A DNA stretch of 64,000 nt from Pseudofrankia sp. DC12 (GTDB taxonomy: Bacteria > Actinomycetota > Actinomycetes > Frankiales > Frankiaceae). Shown piece by piece: positions 1 to 9,309 of this stretch (position 1 is the first letter of the stretch; each line of letters begins with the position of its first letter). The notes beneath the pieces are model-generated. The model saw nothing but the letters and a program-made list of their open reading frames with translations. It was not told the DNA's origin and did no database searches. The translations under genes and the position numbers were made by a program. Where the stretch lies: positions 2,639,208 through 2,703,207 of the forward strand of contig NZ_KQ031391.1 of NCBI RefSeq assembly GCF_000966285.1. Direction: 5' to 3'.

Positions 1-1820
1 CCGGCGCGGCGGTACCAGTGCGCGACGTCCTGGCCATCCTCGGCTTTCCCGCCGGATACCGTGGCTCGCCCCGCCTCGACCCGGCAGTGCTCGCCCCCCG
101 CGACGGGCTTCTGGCCACGCTCGCGCAGCGGTCGGCCCTGGATGGGTGCGCCGAGGTGGTCCTCGATGACGATCTGATCGAGTCCCTGCGGGGCGAGGAC
201 GACCGGCCGCCAATCCCACACACTGAGCTGCGGTTCACCCTCGCCGCCAGCACCCTACGTGACCTTGACCGCGGTTCGTTCACCCTGACAGTGGTGAGCG
301 GGGCCCGCCACGCGGGCGTGGCCGCCGGCCGGTTCCTGCACCTGCTCACCCCCGGCGAGCTGGACCGTTTCCGCGCCGTCTACGCCGCCCTGCCGACCGC
401 CCTGCCGGGCGCGCAGACCGTGCAACTGTCCGGCCCTCCACTGGACCCCCGGCTCACCACCGTCGCCCGTGCCCCGGAGCTTCTGCCAGTCCTGCCCGCC
501 GGCGACTTCCACCCCGGCTCGCCCTGGACGCTGACGGACTTGGCGATCACCGGAGACGGCCAGCGACTGTGGCTGGTGTCGTCCACAACCGGCCGGTCGG
601 TGGAGCCGCTGTTGTTCAACAGCGTGCGCCTGCCGGCGGGCCAGCAACCGATCCTCCGGTTCCTCACCGAGATCTGGACCGCGTGGACAGCGCCCTGCGC
701 CCGGTTCGACTGGGGCCAGGCCCGTCACCTGCCGTTCCTGCCACGGGTCCGGCGAGGCCGCTCCATCCTGCATCCGGCCCGCTGGAGCATCCTGGCGAGC
801 TCGTTACCCGCCCGCACCGCACCCTGGCCGGAATGGAAGACCGCCTGGCAGCGCCACCGCGAACGCCAGCGGCTGCCACGCGAGGTGCTGATGGGCGAGC
901 ACGACAGGCTGCTGCAGCTCGACCTCGACGAGAACGCCCACCTCGCGCTGCTGCGCCAGCACCTCGACCACCGGGCCAGCGCCGTCCTGATCGAGGCCAG
1001 TGGCTCATCGGAGTGGATCCACGGTCGACCCGCCGAGATCATGCTCACGCTCACTCACGCGCAGCCGGCGCCTCGCGCGGCCGCGCGCCCGGCCCGCCCC
1101 GCCAGCACCCTCGCCTACCGGCCCGGCCGCTCGCGCTGGCTGGACGCCCGGCTCGCCGGACGATCTGATCAGATCCTCGCCCGGCTCGCAGAGTTCCCCG
1201 ACCTACCCCCTGGCTGGTGGTTTCTGCGCTACCCACGACCCGAGGCCCATCTGCGGCTGCGGATACCGCTCCAGGACACCACCCGATTCGCCCAAGCCAC
1301 ATCCAACCTCGCGCTGTGGGCAGCGCAGTTGCAGGACGACGGTCTGCTGGCCGACTACACACTGGCGACCTACCGACCCGAGACCCGCCACGGCACCGGC
1401 GAGACCCTCGCCGCAGCCGAGGCGGTGTTCGCCGCCGACTCTCGCGCCGTGCTCCAGCGGTTATCCGGCGACCGGCAGGCCGCGACCGCGGCAGGGATGA
1501 TCGCCATCGCCGATGGGTTCACCAGCGACGGCGCCCGCTGGCTCGTCGACCACGCACCTCACCACAGTGGACCCCGCTTACAGTCCGCCCAGCTCGCGGG
1601 CGCCCGCCTGCCGTTTCGGGACAGCGACCTGGCCGCGGCCTTGGCCGCCTACCGGGCCCTCGCCCATAGGGACGGCCTGAATACCGATCAAATGCTGGCC
1701 GATCTGCTGCACCTTCACCACGCCCGCATGATCGGAGTCGACACCGCCTCCGAACGGCACTGCCTACGCCTCGCCCGTGCCGTGGCCCGTACCGACCTGA
1801 TGACGAGAACAACCTCGTGA
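1..1820 (+). CDS. Lantibiotic dehydratase LanB, C-terminal part (5' end outside window)
   Basis: This is a class I lanthipeptide dehydratase, which glutamylates Ser/Thr of a precursor peptide using Glu-tRNA and then eliminates glutamate to give Dha/Dhb. The reading frame is open to the window edge, and the GTG at 18 is internal: the preceding codons read GAAVP, followed by the typical LanB segment VRDVLAILGFPAGYRG. About residues 1-355 of the visible part belong to the glutamylation domain. From about residue 370 (GRSRWLDARLAG, then PPGWWFLRYPRPEAHLRLR) comes the SpaB_C elimination domain, so this is a full-length type LanB with its N-terminal third outside the window. The stop overlaps the next gene (LanC) by 4 nt (GTGA), implying translational coupling. 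Family assignment is secure; the product made is unknown because no precursor is visible. Confidence 0.9.
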   Translation, partial: GAAVPVRDVLAILGFPAGYRGSPRLDPAVLAPRDGLLATLAQRSALDGCAEVVLDDDLIESLRGEDDRPPIPHTELRFTLAASTLRDLDRGSFTLTVVSGARHAGVAAGRFLHLLTPGELDRFRAVYAALPTALPGAQTVQLSGPPLDPRLTTVARAPELLPVLPAGDFHPGSPWTLTDLAITGDGQRLWLVSSTTGRSVEPLLFNSVRLPAGQQPILRFLTEIWTAWTAPCARFDWGQARHLPFLPRVRRGRSILHPARWSILASSLPARTAPWPEWKTAWQRHRERQRLPREVLMGEHDRLLQLDLDENAHLALLRQHLDHRASAVLIEASGSSEWIHGRPAEIMLTLTHAQPAPRAAARPARPASTLAYRPGRSRWLDARLAGRSDQILARLAEFPDLPPGWWFLRYPRPEAHLRLRIPLQDTTRFAQATSNLALWAAQLQDDGLLADYTLATYRPETRHGTGETLAAAEAVFAADSRAVLQRLSGDRQAATAAGMIAIADGFTSDGARWLVDHAPHHSGPRLQSAQLAGARLPFRDSDLAAALAAYRALAHRDGLNTDQMLADLLHLHHARMIGVDTASERHCLRLARAVARTDLMTRTTS

Positions 1821-2893
1821 CGGCGGGGCAGTCGCTCACCGATGGAGCTGCCGGCATCGCGCTCCTCCACCTGGAAACCGGGGACTGGCCGGCGGCCTTC
1901 GCGACACTGCACCAGGCCGTCGCCGACAGCGTCAGCGTCGCCGATAGCGCGAGCCTCTACTACGGCGTGCCCGCCCTCGCGTTCGTCCTGGCCGCGCGTG
2001 ACCATCCGGGCCTCGCCCGAGCGAGGGCGACCGCCGCCGCGGGCACCGCCACAGTCACGCGCCGCCGGCTACAGGAGGCGCACCGCCGCATGGACGCCTG
2101 CGAGCGGCCCCGCTACGCCGAATACGACCTGATCCGCGGCCTGACCGGACTCGGCGTCGCACTACGCCGCATCGGCGATCTCGATCTGCTGCGCGACGTG
2201 CTGACCTACCTGGTGCGGCTCACCGAGCCGATCGACGGCCTCCCCGGCTGGTGGTGCCCGCACGGCCCCGACCGCGCCCAGGCCGGACCACCCGGCGGCC
2301 ACAGCAACCACGGGCTCGCCCACGGGATCACCGGACCGCTCGCGCTCCTGGCCCTCACTTCAATCGACGGCCTCGAGATCTCCGGACAGGCCGAAGCCAT
2401 CACACGGATCTGCCAGTGGCTGGACACCTGGGAACGGCAAGCAGGCGCAGGCACGTGGTGGCCTCAGCACCTCACGCTCGATGACCTCGACCGGGGCGAA
2501 CCCCATCAGCGCGGCCCGCTGCGGCCCTCCTGGTGTTACTCCACTCCTGGTATTGCCCGCGCGCAGCAACTCGCCGGCCGGGCCCTCGCCGACCTGAACC
2601 GCCTGCACAAAGCTGAGGCCGCCTTCGCCGCATGTATCACCGACCCGGCTCAACTCGGCCGCCTCATCGACCGCAGCCTGTGTCACGGCACCGGAGGACT
2701 CCTCACCGTCGCCCGCCGGATCAACGCCGAGGCACTCACCCCCATCGCGATCGAACCCCTGGCCGACCTCCATCAACGCACCAACCGAACGGCCACCGAA
2801 CAGGCCGGACTCCTCGACGGCCAGGCCGGCGCCGACCTGGCCACAGCCGGAACCACAACCACCAACTGGGACGCCTGCCTCCTGCTCTGCTAA
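1817..2893 (+). CDS. lanC: LanC-like lanthionine synthetase C (cyclase)
   Basis: LanC-family zinc enzymes add Cys thiols to dehydrated residues to form (methyl)lanthionine rings. The 358-residue protein has the alpha-toroid signature motifs in order: NHGLAHGITGPLALL (about residue 155-170), then PSWCYSTPGIARA with the first zinc Cys (about 235), then SLCHGTGGLL with the second Cys and the His ligand (about 290). It begins at a GTG overlapping the LanB stop, so it lies in the same operon. The length is slightly short for LanC (about 400) but all metal-site motifs are intact, so I expect an active enzyme. Confidence 0.92.
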   Translation: MTAGQSLTDGAAGIALLHLETGDWPAAFATLHQAVADSVSVADSASLYYGVPALAFVLAARDHPGLARARATAAAGTATVTRRRLQEAHRRMDACERPRYAEYDLIRGLTGLGVALRRIGDLDLLRDVLTYLVRLTEPIDGLPGWWCPHGPDRAQAGPPGGHSNHGLAHGITGPLALLALTSIDGLEISGQAEAITRICQWLDTWERQAGAGTWWPQHLTLDDLDRGEPHQRGPLRPSWCYSTPGIARAQQLAGRALADLNRLHKAEAAFAACITDPAQLGRLIDRSLCHGTGGLLTVARRINAEALTPIAIEPLADLHQRTNRTATEQAGLLDGQAGADLATAGTTTTNWDACLLLC

Positions 2894-2910
2894 CCGAAAC
2901 GGGCCCGACC

Positions 2911-3705
2911 ATGAATGAAACAGCCTGGAGACAGGTAAACATCACCTACCCGGGCCACGATCGCCGTCAACGTGAACGCCACGCCGTCGACCACCTCGCC
3001 CACGTGCTTCCCGCAGCCGAGGCCGACGGCCTCATCACCGCCTGGTTCTTCATCCGCAAAGGGCCTTGGCGTATCCGCTACCTGCTCACCCAGGACGCGG
3101 CCGGCGGCCACCGCGGACCGAACGGCGATCCCGTCCGTCCCCTGCTCGTCGACGGGGTCAGCTGGACCCCCGACATCTACGAACCAGAAACGCACGCCTT
3201 TGGCGGCACCGCAAGCATGCACTCAGCGCACGCCCTGTTCCACCACGACAGCCACTACCTTCTTCCCTACCTCATCGACAACCCCACCGACCGCCGCGAA
3301 CGTTCACTCCTGCTGTGTACCGCGCTCATGCGAACCGCAGGCCTTGATCTCAACGAACAGGGTGACGTATGGGCGCGGATCGCCGGCCTGCGCCCTCTAG
3401 CGACGCGCGGGCCTCTCGATCTTCAGAATTGGGTATCGTTCACCAGCAACGTCCGCCACCTCCTCCTCGGCCACGCCCGCGTAGGACTCATCGACCACAG
3501 CTGGATCAGCGCATTCGAGGAAGCGGGCAGGAAACTCCGAGCTCACCGCGAAAACGGCACACTCACCCGAGGACTACGTGCCGTCATCACACAATACGTG
3601 ATCTTCCACTGGAACCGCCTCGGGCTTAGCGCCGTCACTCAGGCCACGCTCGCCCGAGCCGCAAGGGAGGCCCTTTTCCGCAGCCGTGCCGCACCCGTCT
3701 CGTGA
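2911..3705 (+). CDS. Stand-alone SpaB_C / thiopeptide-type bacteriocin biosynthesis protein
   Basis: This 264-residue protein carries the thiopeptide-type biosynthesis (SpaB_C) signature: ITAWFFIRKGPWRIRYLL near residue 45, then YEPETHAFGGTASMHSAHALFHHDS near 90. In split LanB systems such a domain performs glutamate elimination; in thiopeptide systems homologues form the pyridine ring. I start it at ATG 2911, 17 nt after the lanC stop; the longer frame beginning at 2632 only overlaps lanC. Since the upstream LanB already has its own SpaB_C domain, this is a second, separate copy. That pairing is familiar to me from actinobacterial FxLD-type lanthipeptide loci, which would also encode a methyltransferase and an FxLD precursor; neither is visible here. 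Confidence 0.85.
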   Translation: MNETAWRQVNITYPGHDRRQRERHAVDHLAHVLPAAEADGLITAWFFIRKGPWRIRYLLTQDAAGGHRGPNGDPVRPLLVDGVSWTPDIYEPETHAFGGTASMHSAHALFHHDSHYLLPYLIDNPTDRRERSLLLCTALMRTAGLDLNEQGDVWARIAGLRPLATRGPLDLQNWVSFTSNVRHLLLGHARVGLIDHSWISAFEEAGRKLRAHRENGTLTRGLRAVITQYVIFHWNRLGLSAVTQATLARAAREALFRSRAAPVS

Positions 3706-3804
3706 AGAAATTCCCTATGCCGGTAACGGATCCCCGCGCTGCGACCATTTGTCCCTCACGGGAGCTTGCCGGACCCACGCACCCCGGACTGCGCGAAACT
3801 GGAT

Positions 3805-5132
3805 TCACCAGTCCCGGCTGTCCGCCACTGACCCGTCGATACTGAAACCAAAACGCAGCAATCGATCATCACCGCCCTTGGCGAGCAGCCAAGCCAGCCG
3901 GTAGGCGGCCTGCCCGTCGCCGGCGATGGCCCGGCCACGCAGGCCCTCAATGTCCCCTGTCTTGGCCAATTGCTCGGTCATCCGGTGGGCGGCATTCTCA
4001 TCACGAATGTTGGCGCGGGCGTGCGGAGTCTTGATCGCACCCTCGATGTTCCCGGTCTGGGCCAGCAGCCTGGCCAGCCGGTAGGCGGCATGCCGGTCGC
4101 CGACGTCGGCACGGGCACGCAGGCCCTCGACGTCTCCGGTCTCGGCCAGCAGCCTGGCCAACCGGTAGACCGCGTTCTCGTCGCCGCTGTCGGCACGGGC
4201 ACGCAGGCCCTCGACGTCTCCGGTCTCGGCCAGCAGCCTGGCTAAGCGGTAGGCCGCGTTGTCGTCGCCAGTGTCGGCGCGGGCGCGCAGGGTCCCGACC
4301 GCCGCCGCGACGTCCCCCGTCTCGGCCAGCAGCCTGGCCAACCGGTAGACCGCGTTCTCGTCGCCGTTGTTGGCACGAGCTCGCAGACCCTTGTCGTTCC
4401 CGGTCTGGGTCAGTAGCAGAGCCAGCCGGTGAGCGGAATGCCGGTCGCCTGCTTCGGCACGAGCACGCAGACCCGCGGCGTCCCCGGTCTCGGCTAACAG
4501 CAGGGCCAAACGATAGGCGGCATTCTCATCACCGCTGTCCGCGCGGGCACGCAGGGTCCCGACTTCACCCTCAACGTTCCCGGTCTGAGCCAACAGGTCC
4601 GCAAGCCGGTGGACGCTATTTCGGTCGCCTGCTTCGGCGCGAGCACGCAGACCCGCGATGTCCCCGGTCTCGGCTAACAGCAGGGCCAAACGATAGGCGG
4701 CATTCTCATCACCGCTGTCCGCGCGGGCACGCAGGGTCCCGACCGCACCCTCGACGTCCCCCGTCTCGGCCAGCAGCAGGGCCAGCCGGTGGGCGGCATG
4801 CCGGTCGCCCAACTCGGCGCGAGCACGCAGACCCGCGATGTCCCCGGTCTCGGCTAACAGCAGCGCCAAACGATAGGCAGAATTCTCATCACCGCTATCC
4901 GCGCGGGCACGCAGGGTCCCGACCGCACCCTCGACGTCCCCCGTCTCGGCCAACAACTCTGCGAGCCGGTAGGCCGCGTTCTCGTCGCCGATGTCGGCGC
5001 CGGGGCGCAGAGCCTCGATCGCACCCTCGACGTCCCCGGACTCGGCCAGCAGCGTCACCAGCCGGTAGGCGGCGGCTCGCTCGCCGGTGTCGGCCAGAGC
5101 ACGCAGGCCGTCAACGTCCCCGGCCCCGGCTA
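3805..5132 (-). pseudogene. 3' part of an IS-split TIR/P-loop/repeat protein (TPR/Sel1-like repeats)
   Basis: The sequence translates as about 14 tandem helical-hairpin repeats with the core pattern GD-x-x-GLRARA-D-x-GDENAAYRLA-x-LLAET, resembling Sel1/TPR arrays that act as ligand-sensing or protein-binding scaffolds. Units of two lengths alternate, depending on an extra EGAVGT-type segment. The frame continues from the 5' part at 6263-8008 once the IS630 element and one TA are removed: 582 plus 441 codons give one 1,023-residue protein ending at the stop at 3805. The frame running up to 5358 reads through transposon DNA and is not a genuine start. Several repeats are almost identical at DNA level, so recent unit duplication is likely. 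As it stands this piece has no start of its own. Confidence 0.82.
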
Positions 5133-6262
5133 GTGTCCTGAGTCTTTGGTCCTCGTGTAGATCGTATACTTGAGGTATGCCTGGGACGCGCGCTGTGCAG
5201 ATTGAGCTTTCCGTCGAGGAGCGGCGGGTGTTGGAGGGCTGGGTGCGGCGTCCGAAGACGTCGCAGGCGTTGGCGACGCGGTCACGGATCGTGCTGGCGT
5301 GCGCATCGGAGGCCACGAACGGGCAGGTGGCGGGGACGGTCGGGGTATCGATCGGCACGGTGGCGAAGTGGCGGGGCCGGTTTTTGAAGGATCGGTTGGA
5401 GGGTTTGGTTGACGAGCCGCGGCCGGGCCGGCCGCGGACGGTGTCGGACGACCAGGTTTATGAGGTGGTCACGAAGACGTTGGAGACGACGCCGCCGAAT
5501 GGTGACACGCATTGGTCGACGAGGTCGATGGCGAAGGCGACGGGGTTGTCGCAGTCGACGGTGTCGCGGATGTGGCGGGCGTTCGGTTTGAAGCCGCATT
5601 TGGTCGAGACGTGGAAGCTCTCGACCGATCCGCTGTTCGTGGAGAAGGTCCGTGATGTGGTCGGGGTGTATCTCGATCCGCCGGAGAAGGCGATTGTTCT
5701 CTGTGTCGACGAAAAAAGCCAAATTCAGGCTTTGGATCGCACCGCGCCTGTTCTTCCGATGATGCCCGGTACCCCGCAGCGGATGACTCATACCTACGTC
5801 CGCAACGGCACGACCAGCCTGTTCGCCGCCTTGGACCCGACGTCCGGGTCGGTGATCGCTCAGCATTACCGGCGCCACCGCCATCAGGAATTTCTCCGTT
5901 TCCTGAAGCTGATCGACGCCTCGGTTCCCACCGGCTACGACCTGCATCTGATTCTCGACAACTACGCCACCCACAAGACTCCGGAGGTGCAGAAGTGGCT
6001 GCTGCGGCATCCCCGGTTTCATCTCCACTTCACCCCGACCTCGTCGTCATGGATGAATCTCGTGGAGCGCTGGTTCGCCGAGTTGACGAACCGCAAACTG
6101 CGTCGCTCTGCTCACCGTTCCGTCGTCGAACTCGAAGCCGACATCCGAAAGTGGATCAACGCCTGGAACAAGGACCCGAAGCCGTTCGTCTGGGCCAAGA
6201 CCGCGGACGAGATCCTCGAGACCCTCGCCGCCTACTGCCAACGAATTAACGACTCAGGACAC
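5133..6262. mobile_element. IS630-family insertion sequence, 1,130 bp, TA target duplication
   Basis: The ends are imperfect terminal inverted repeats: GTGTCCTGAGTC at the left, its exact complement at the right, then divergence after 12 bp. The element is flanked by TA on both sides (5131-5132 and 6263-6264), as expected for IS630/Tc1-type insertion at TA. It contains one intact transposase gene on the plus strand. Removal of the element plus one TA precisely restores the minus-strand host reading frame (AYRLAELL joined to AGAGDVDG), which confirms the boundaries. The intact transposase and clean ends suggest a recent insertion. Confidence 0.95.
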
Positions 6263-6265
6263 TAG
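5177..6265 (+). CDS. IS630 family transposase (DDE)
   Basis: This is a full-length 362-residue transposase. An N-terminal HTH region (SIGTVAKWRGRFL, with PGRPRTVSDD following) precedes a winged-helix segment (LSQSTVSRMWRAFGLKP) and the DDE catalytic core. The candidate acidic residues lie in VLCVDEKSQ, HLILDNYATHK and WMNLVERWFAEL, the canonical IS630 motifs. It starts at ATG 5177, about 45 bp inside the left end. The stop TAG at 6263-6265 is formed by the duplicated target TA plus one host base, so the element does not encode its own stop codon. No frameshift or nonsense mutation is seen. Confidence 0.95.
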   Translation: MPGTRAVQIELSVEERRVLEGWVRRPKTSQALATRSRIVLACASEATNGQVAGTVGVSIGTVAKWRGRFLKDRLEGLVDEPRPGRPRTVSDDQVYEVVTKTLETTPPNGDTHWSTRSMAKATGLSQSTVSRMWRAFGLKPHLVETWKLSTDPLFVEKVRDVVGVYLDPPEKAIVLCVDEKSQIQALDRTAPVLPMMPGTPQRMTHTYVRNGTTSLFAALDPTSGSVIAQHYRRHRHQEFLRFLKLIDASVPTGYDLHLILDNYATHKTPEVQKWLLRHPRFHLHFTPTSSSWMNLVERWFAELTNRKLRRSAHRSVVELEADIRKWINAWNKDPKPFVWAKTADEILETLAAYCQRINDSGH

Positions 6266-8008
6266 CAGCTCGGCAAGCCGGTAGGCGGCGAACTCGTCGC
6301 CATTGTCGGCGCGTGTTCGAAGGAGGGGGACGGCGATGGTGTAGATGCGCCGGTCATATGTGGCAGTGGCGATGCGGTCAATGTCGTTCGGGTCGGTGAG
6401 ATGGTCGCGTAGCGCGGTCCAAAGGCTGGCGGGTGGGCGGTTTCCGTGGCGAGCACGCGTCGCGTATTGGAGGAGGTAGTCAGCGGTGATGTAGCCGGTA
6501 ATATTGCCCATGCCGCCGAGTCCGGCGGGGTCTAGAGCGGCGGCGGCGCCGTGCATGGTGTTGTTGTCAGTGGCGTAGGCGAGGGCGTCCTCGAACCAGT
6601 CGCCGGGGGCCCGGGCCTGCTGTCGGGCGTTGCAGTAGCCGGGTGCCGCCGCGCGCAATAGGGCTGCGGGCAGGGGTGCGCGGGCGCCAAGGCGGGCGGC
6701 GTCGAGCGCGGCGGTCAGCAGCGCCGACCGGTACGGCCCACGGGCCGGGCCGCCGCTGGCGATGGCCTGTTCCCAGCGAGCGACCAACTGCGGGGCGGCG
6801 GCCAGCGTCTGGGTCAGCCCGTAATCGGCCGTGGCAAGCGCGGCTCGCAGCTTCGGGTCGGTCTGGGCGGACCGTTCGGCTCGGTCATATTCGGCGTGAC
6901 TGAACGTGGAGTCGATCTGGACCGAGTCGGCCAACCACAGCAGGCTACGTTGCTCCCGGTGGCGGTCCTCGTCGCTGTCGCGGTCCGGCAGCGCAGTGTA
7001 GCGGGCGAAACGGTCGGGCCAGATCGTGGCGACCACCACCACTGGCCCCGGCCCGTCCAGCAGCCCACGCAGCACGCCGGCGGTCAGGCCATGGTCGCCA
7101 TCGAGATAGTTCTGGATCTCATCCAGCCAGACCACCAGCTGGCGCGGCCGAAGCCCGACCAGCGCGCCGACCGCCGCAGCGTCGGCCGGGTGAACCAGCC
7201 ACCAGTCCGACACGACGGCGCGCACCGCCTCATAGACCGTCCGAGTCTTCCCCACCGACGAGTCCCCGATCAGCAGGACAAACCCGCCCCGTTCAGCGGC
7301 TGCAGTGATCTTGGCGTGAACCCCGTCAACTGCCTCGTCGACATCGCGGGCTACATAGGCCGGCAGGTCCCCGTCCGCCACGCCTGACACCTGGATCGGC
7401 CGGTGCACTCCCAGCCAGTAGGGGTCGGCATCCGCGACCCGCCGCCACCCCGCCAACAGGCTGCCGGATGACCCTGGAAACCAAGGTCGGGCGGGGCTGG
7501 CCCCGCCTGGGAATGCCACGGGACGGTGAGGTTTGCCCCGACCACCCGCCACAGCTGCCAGCAGGCGCACCCCAGCTTCCTCCTGTTCCAGACCGAACAG
7601 ATCAGCCCCGACCAGCAGTCCGAGAAACCCTGGCAGGGAGCAGTCCTCGACCCGTACCGCCACCAGCTTGCGGGCGTTGCCGGACGGGTCGGCGGCCCAC
7701 GCCGCCTGCCACTGCGCCTCGCCATACGCCGAATCCAGATAGGACGCCGACACGACCGCGACCGTGCGGGCCGTCGTCGAGACTGCCCAATCCAACTCAC
7801 GGATTAGATGTGCACCGGCGCTGAAGTCCCATGCCTGTAGCACCACCCGGTAGCCGGCATCCTCCAGGTGCCAGGAGATCCACTCCGCCCACGGCCGGTC
7901 GACCTCGGCGTACGACACGAAGAAATCCGCACCGTCACCAACGCGCCCGCCGACCGGCGCGTCCGCCCCCGCTCCCACAGCAACAGACTCCCACAAACAA
8001 TCTGTCAC
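6263..8008 (-). pseudogene. 5' part of an IS-split TIR/P-loop NTPase/repeat protein
   Basis: This encodes an N-terminal TIR_2-type domain (about residues 28-120; DFFVSYAEVDRPWAEWISWHL, then SASYLDSAYGEAQWQAAW). A P-loop NTPase follows, with Walker A GDSSVGKT at 248-255 and a Walker B-like WLDEIQNYL at 294-302, and then the first helical repeat. The GTG start at 8008 has GAGGTGA upstream at suitable spacing. The frame is broken by the IS630 element; the remaining 584-residue product would lose nearly all repeats. Such TIR-STAND proteins are known or predicted conflict/antiphage proteins in which TIR consumes NAD after sensing. The position usually occupied by the TIR Glu (YGRAEW in relatives I recall) reads YGEAQW here. 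It lies 28 bp downstream of the EAD1/NB-ARC remnant, probably once the same operon. Confidence 0.85.
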
Positions 8009-8036
8009 CGACAGTCACCTCTCGGCCTCCCTAAAC

Positions 8037-9309
8037 TCAGCGACAGCTGCCGTCGTGGGCGGTCGGTGGGGCTGACAGCCGGTGGACGGCGATTTCGCTG
8101 AGGAGTTGGGTGCCGTCTAGGAAGCTGAATTCGACGGCGTGGTCAGGGCCATCAATGGGCCTGGTCTCGTCGGCGAGGTAGAGGTCGAACCAGTACGGCC
8201 GTTCGTCCTGTGGGTCGCCGAGTTGGTGACGGGATGACGTCCAGACGCCCGCGGCAGTCCGGACTTTCTCGACGACGTAGAGCTTGCCCTCCGCCGGGTT
8301 CGCGGCGGTCGGCTTAGTGTCGGCCGCGGTCGGTGCGCGCACGACGAGCCAGAGAACTTTGCCAGCGGGGACGCGCGCTGCGGTCCCAGACATGACGTAG
8401 CAGAAGTCGACGGCCGGGTGTGTCGGTCTCGTCGAGATAGCCGGCAGCCTGTTCGACCGCGAACGGCAGGTCACCGACGGCGGCGGCGAGCTGGCCGGCC
8501 ACAGCCCGGTCCAGGCCAGAGACCCGCTCCTGGAGCAGGGCCACGGAGGCGTCCCGGTCTAACAGCGGGACCGGCAGCGCGCGGCCCAGCCCGCGGACGG
8601 AACGCAGCCGTGAGGTCACCAGCACCCTGCCGCCTTCACCGGGCTGGAACGGTGCCACAGCGCCGACATCTTCGACGTTGTCGAAGATGACCAGCCAAGA
8701 GGCAACTCTTCGCAGCGCGATCCAGATCGACGCCGGGTCTGAGCCAGGAGGCAGGCCCAAGGCCTTGGCCAGGCCTGCCAGGTGCTGGCCAACGAGCTCG
8801 GCCCGCTCGGCGGGAACCCACCAGGCGACATCGAACTCTGCAGCATGACGGTGGGCGTATTCCAACGCGGCCGCCGACTTACCCACTCCGCCCATCCCAT
8901 CCAGCGCGACCAACGCCACCCTGGCATCGGCGGTCAGTTTCGCGTGAAGGTCGGCGAGGAGCCCGTCGCGCCCGACGAAGCGTGGCAGACGCCCAGGAAG
9001 GTTCCAGACCACAGGCCCAGACGGTGTCGCGCCGCCCACGGCAGCGGCCGTGGCGATGCCGTCAAACGCCGAGTTGTTCGGGTAACGTTCCCGGGCCGCC
9101 GTGAGAAGCTTCCGCCTGCCGTCGACCAGCGCACCGGCGCGAAGCTCCCGAGAGATCGCCGACCAGAACAGCCGGGGCGTCGGTGCACTCGACGGCAGGT
9201 CCGCGAGCGGAAAGCGCACGGCAGCCAGAAGATCCGTGGCGGCGTCACGGTCATGAAAGACCGCCGCGAACGCGGAGATCTCCCGCTCGGTCAGCCCTTC
9301 GCCGTTCAC
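8037..9309 (-). pseudogene. Collapsed EAD1-like/NB-ARC ATPase gene (internal deletion and frameshift)
   Basis: Starting at GTG 9309 (GGGGGTG just upstream), the translation gives an effector-associated-domain-1-like N-terminus (LTEREISAFAAVFHDRDAA, ending LLTAARERYPNNSAF). An NB-ARC ATPase follows, with Walker A GMGGVGKS, Walker B-like WLVIFDNVED and LVTSRLRS. After EQAAGYLDETDTP the frame becomes meaningless. At the same point (about 8410-8430) another frame carries an unrelated beta-rich C-terminal domain (VLWLVVRAP, KLYVVEKVRTAAGVW, YWFDLYLADE) ending at 8037. NB-ARC proteins of this kind normally have winged-helix and TPR regions between these parts, so I infer an internal deletion joining the two ends out of frame. 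Up to 357 residues could still be made as a truncated ATPase. Confidence 0.75.

Noticed and set aside
4400-5000. CRISPR-like or satellite repeats
   Set aside because: The periodicity is explained by coding repeats of the helical array in a continuous minus-strand frame.
5282-6028. 248-codon minus-strand ORF inside the insertion sequence
   Set aside because: It is antisense to the intact transposase and has no start signal or homology.
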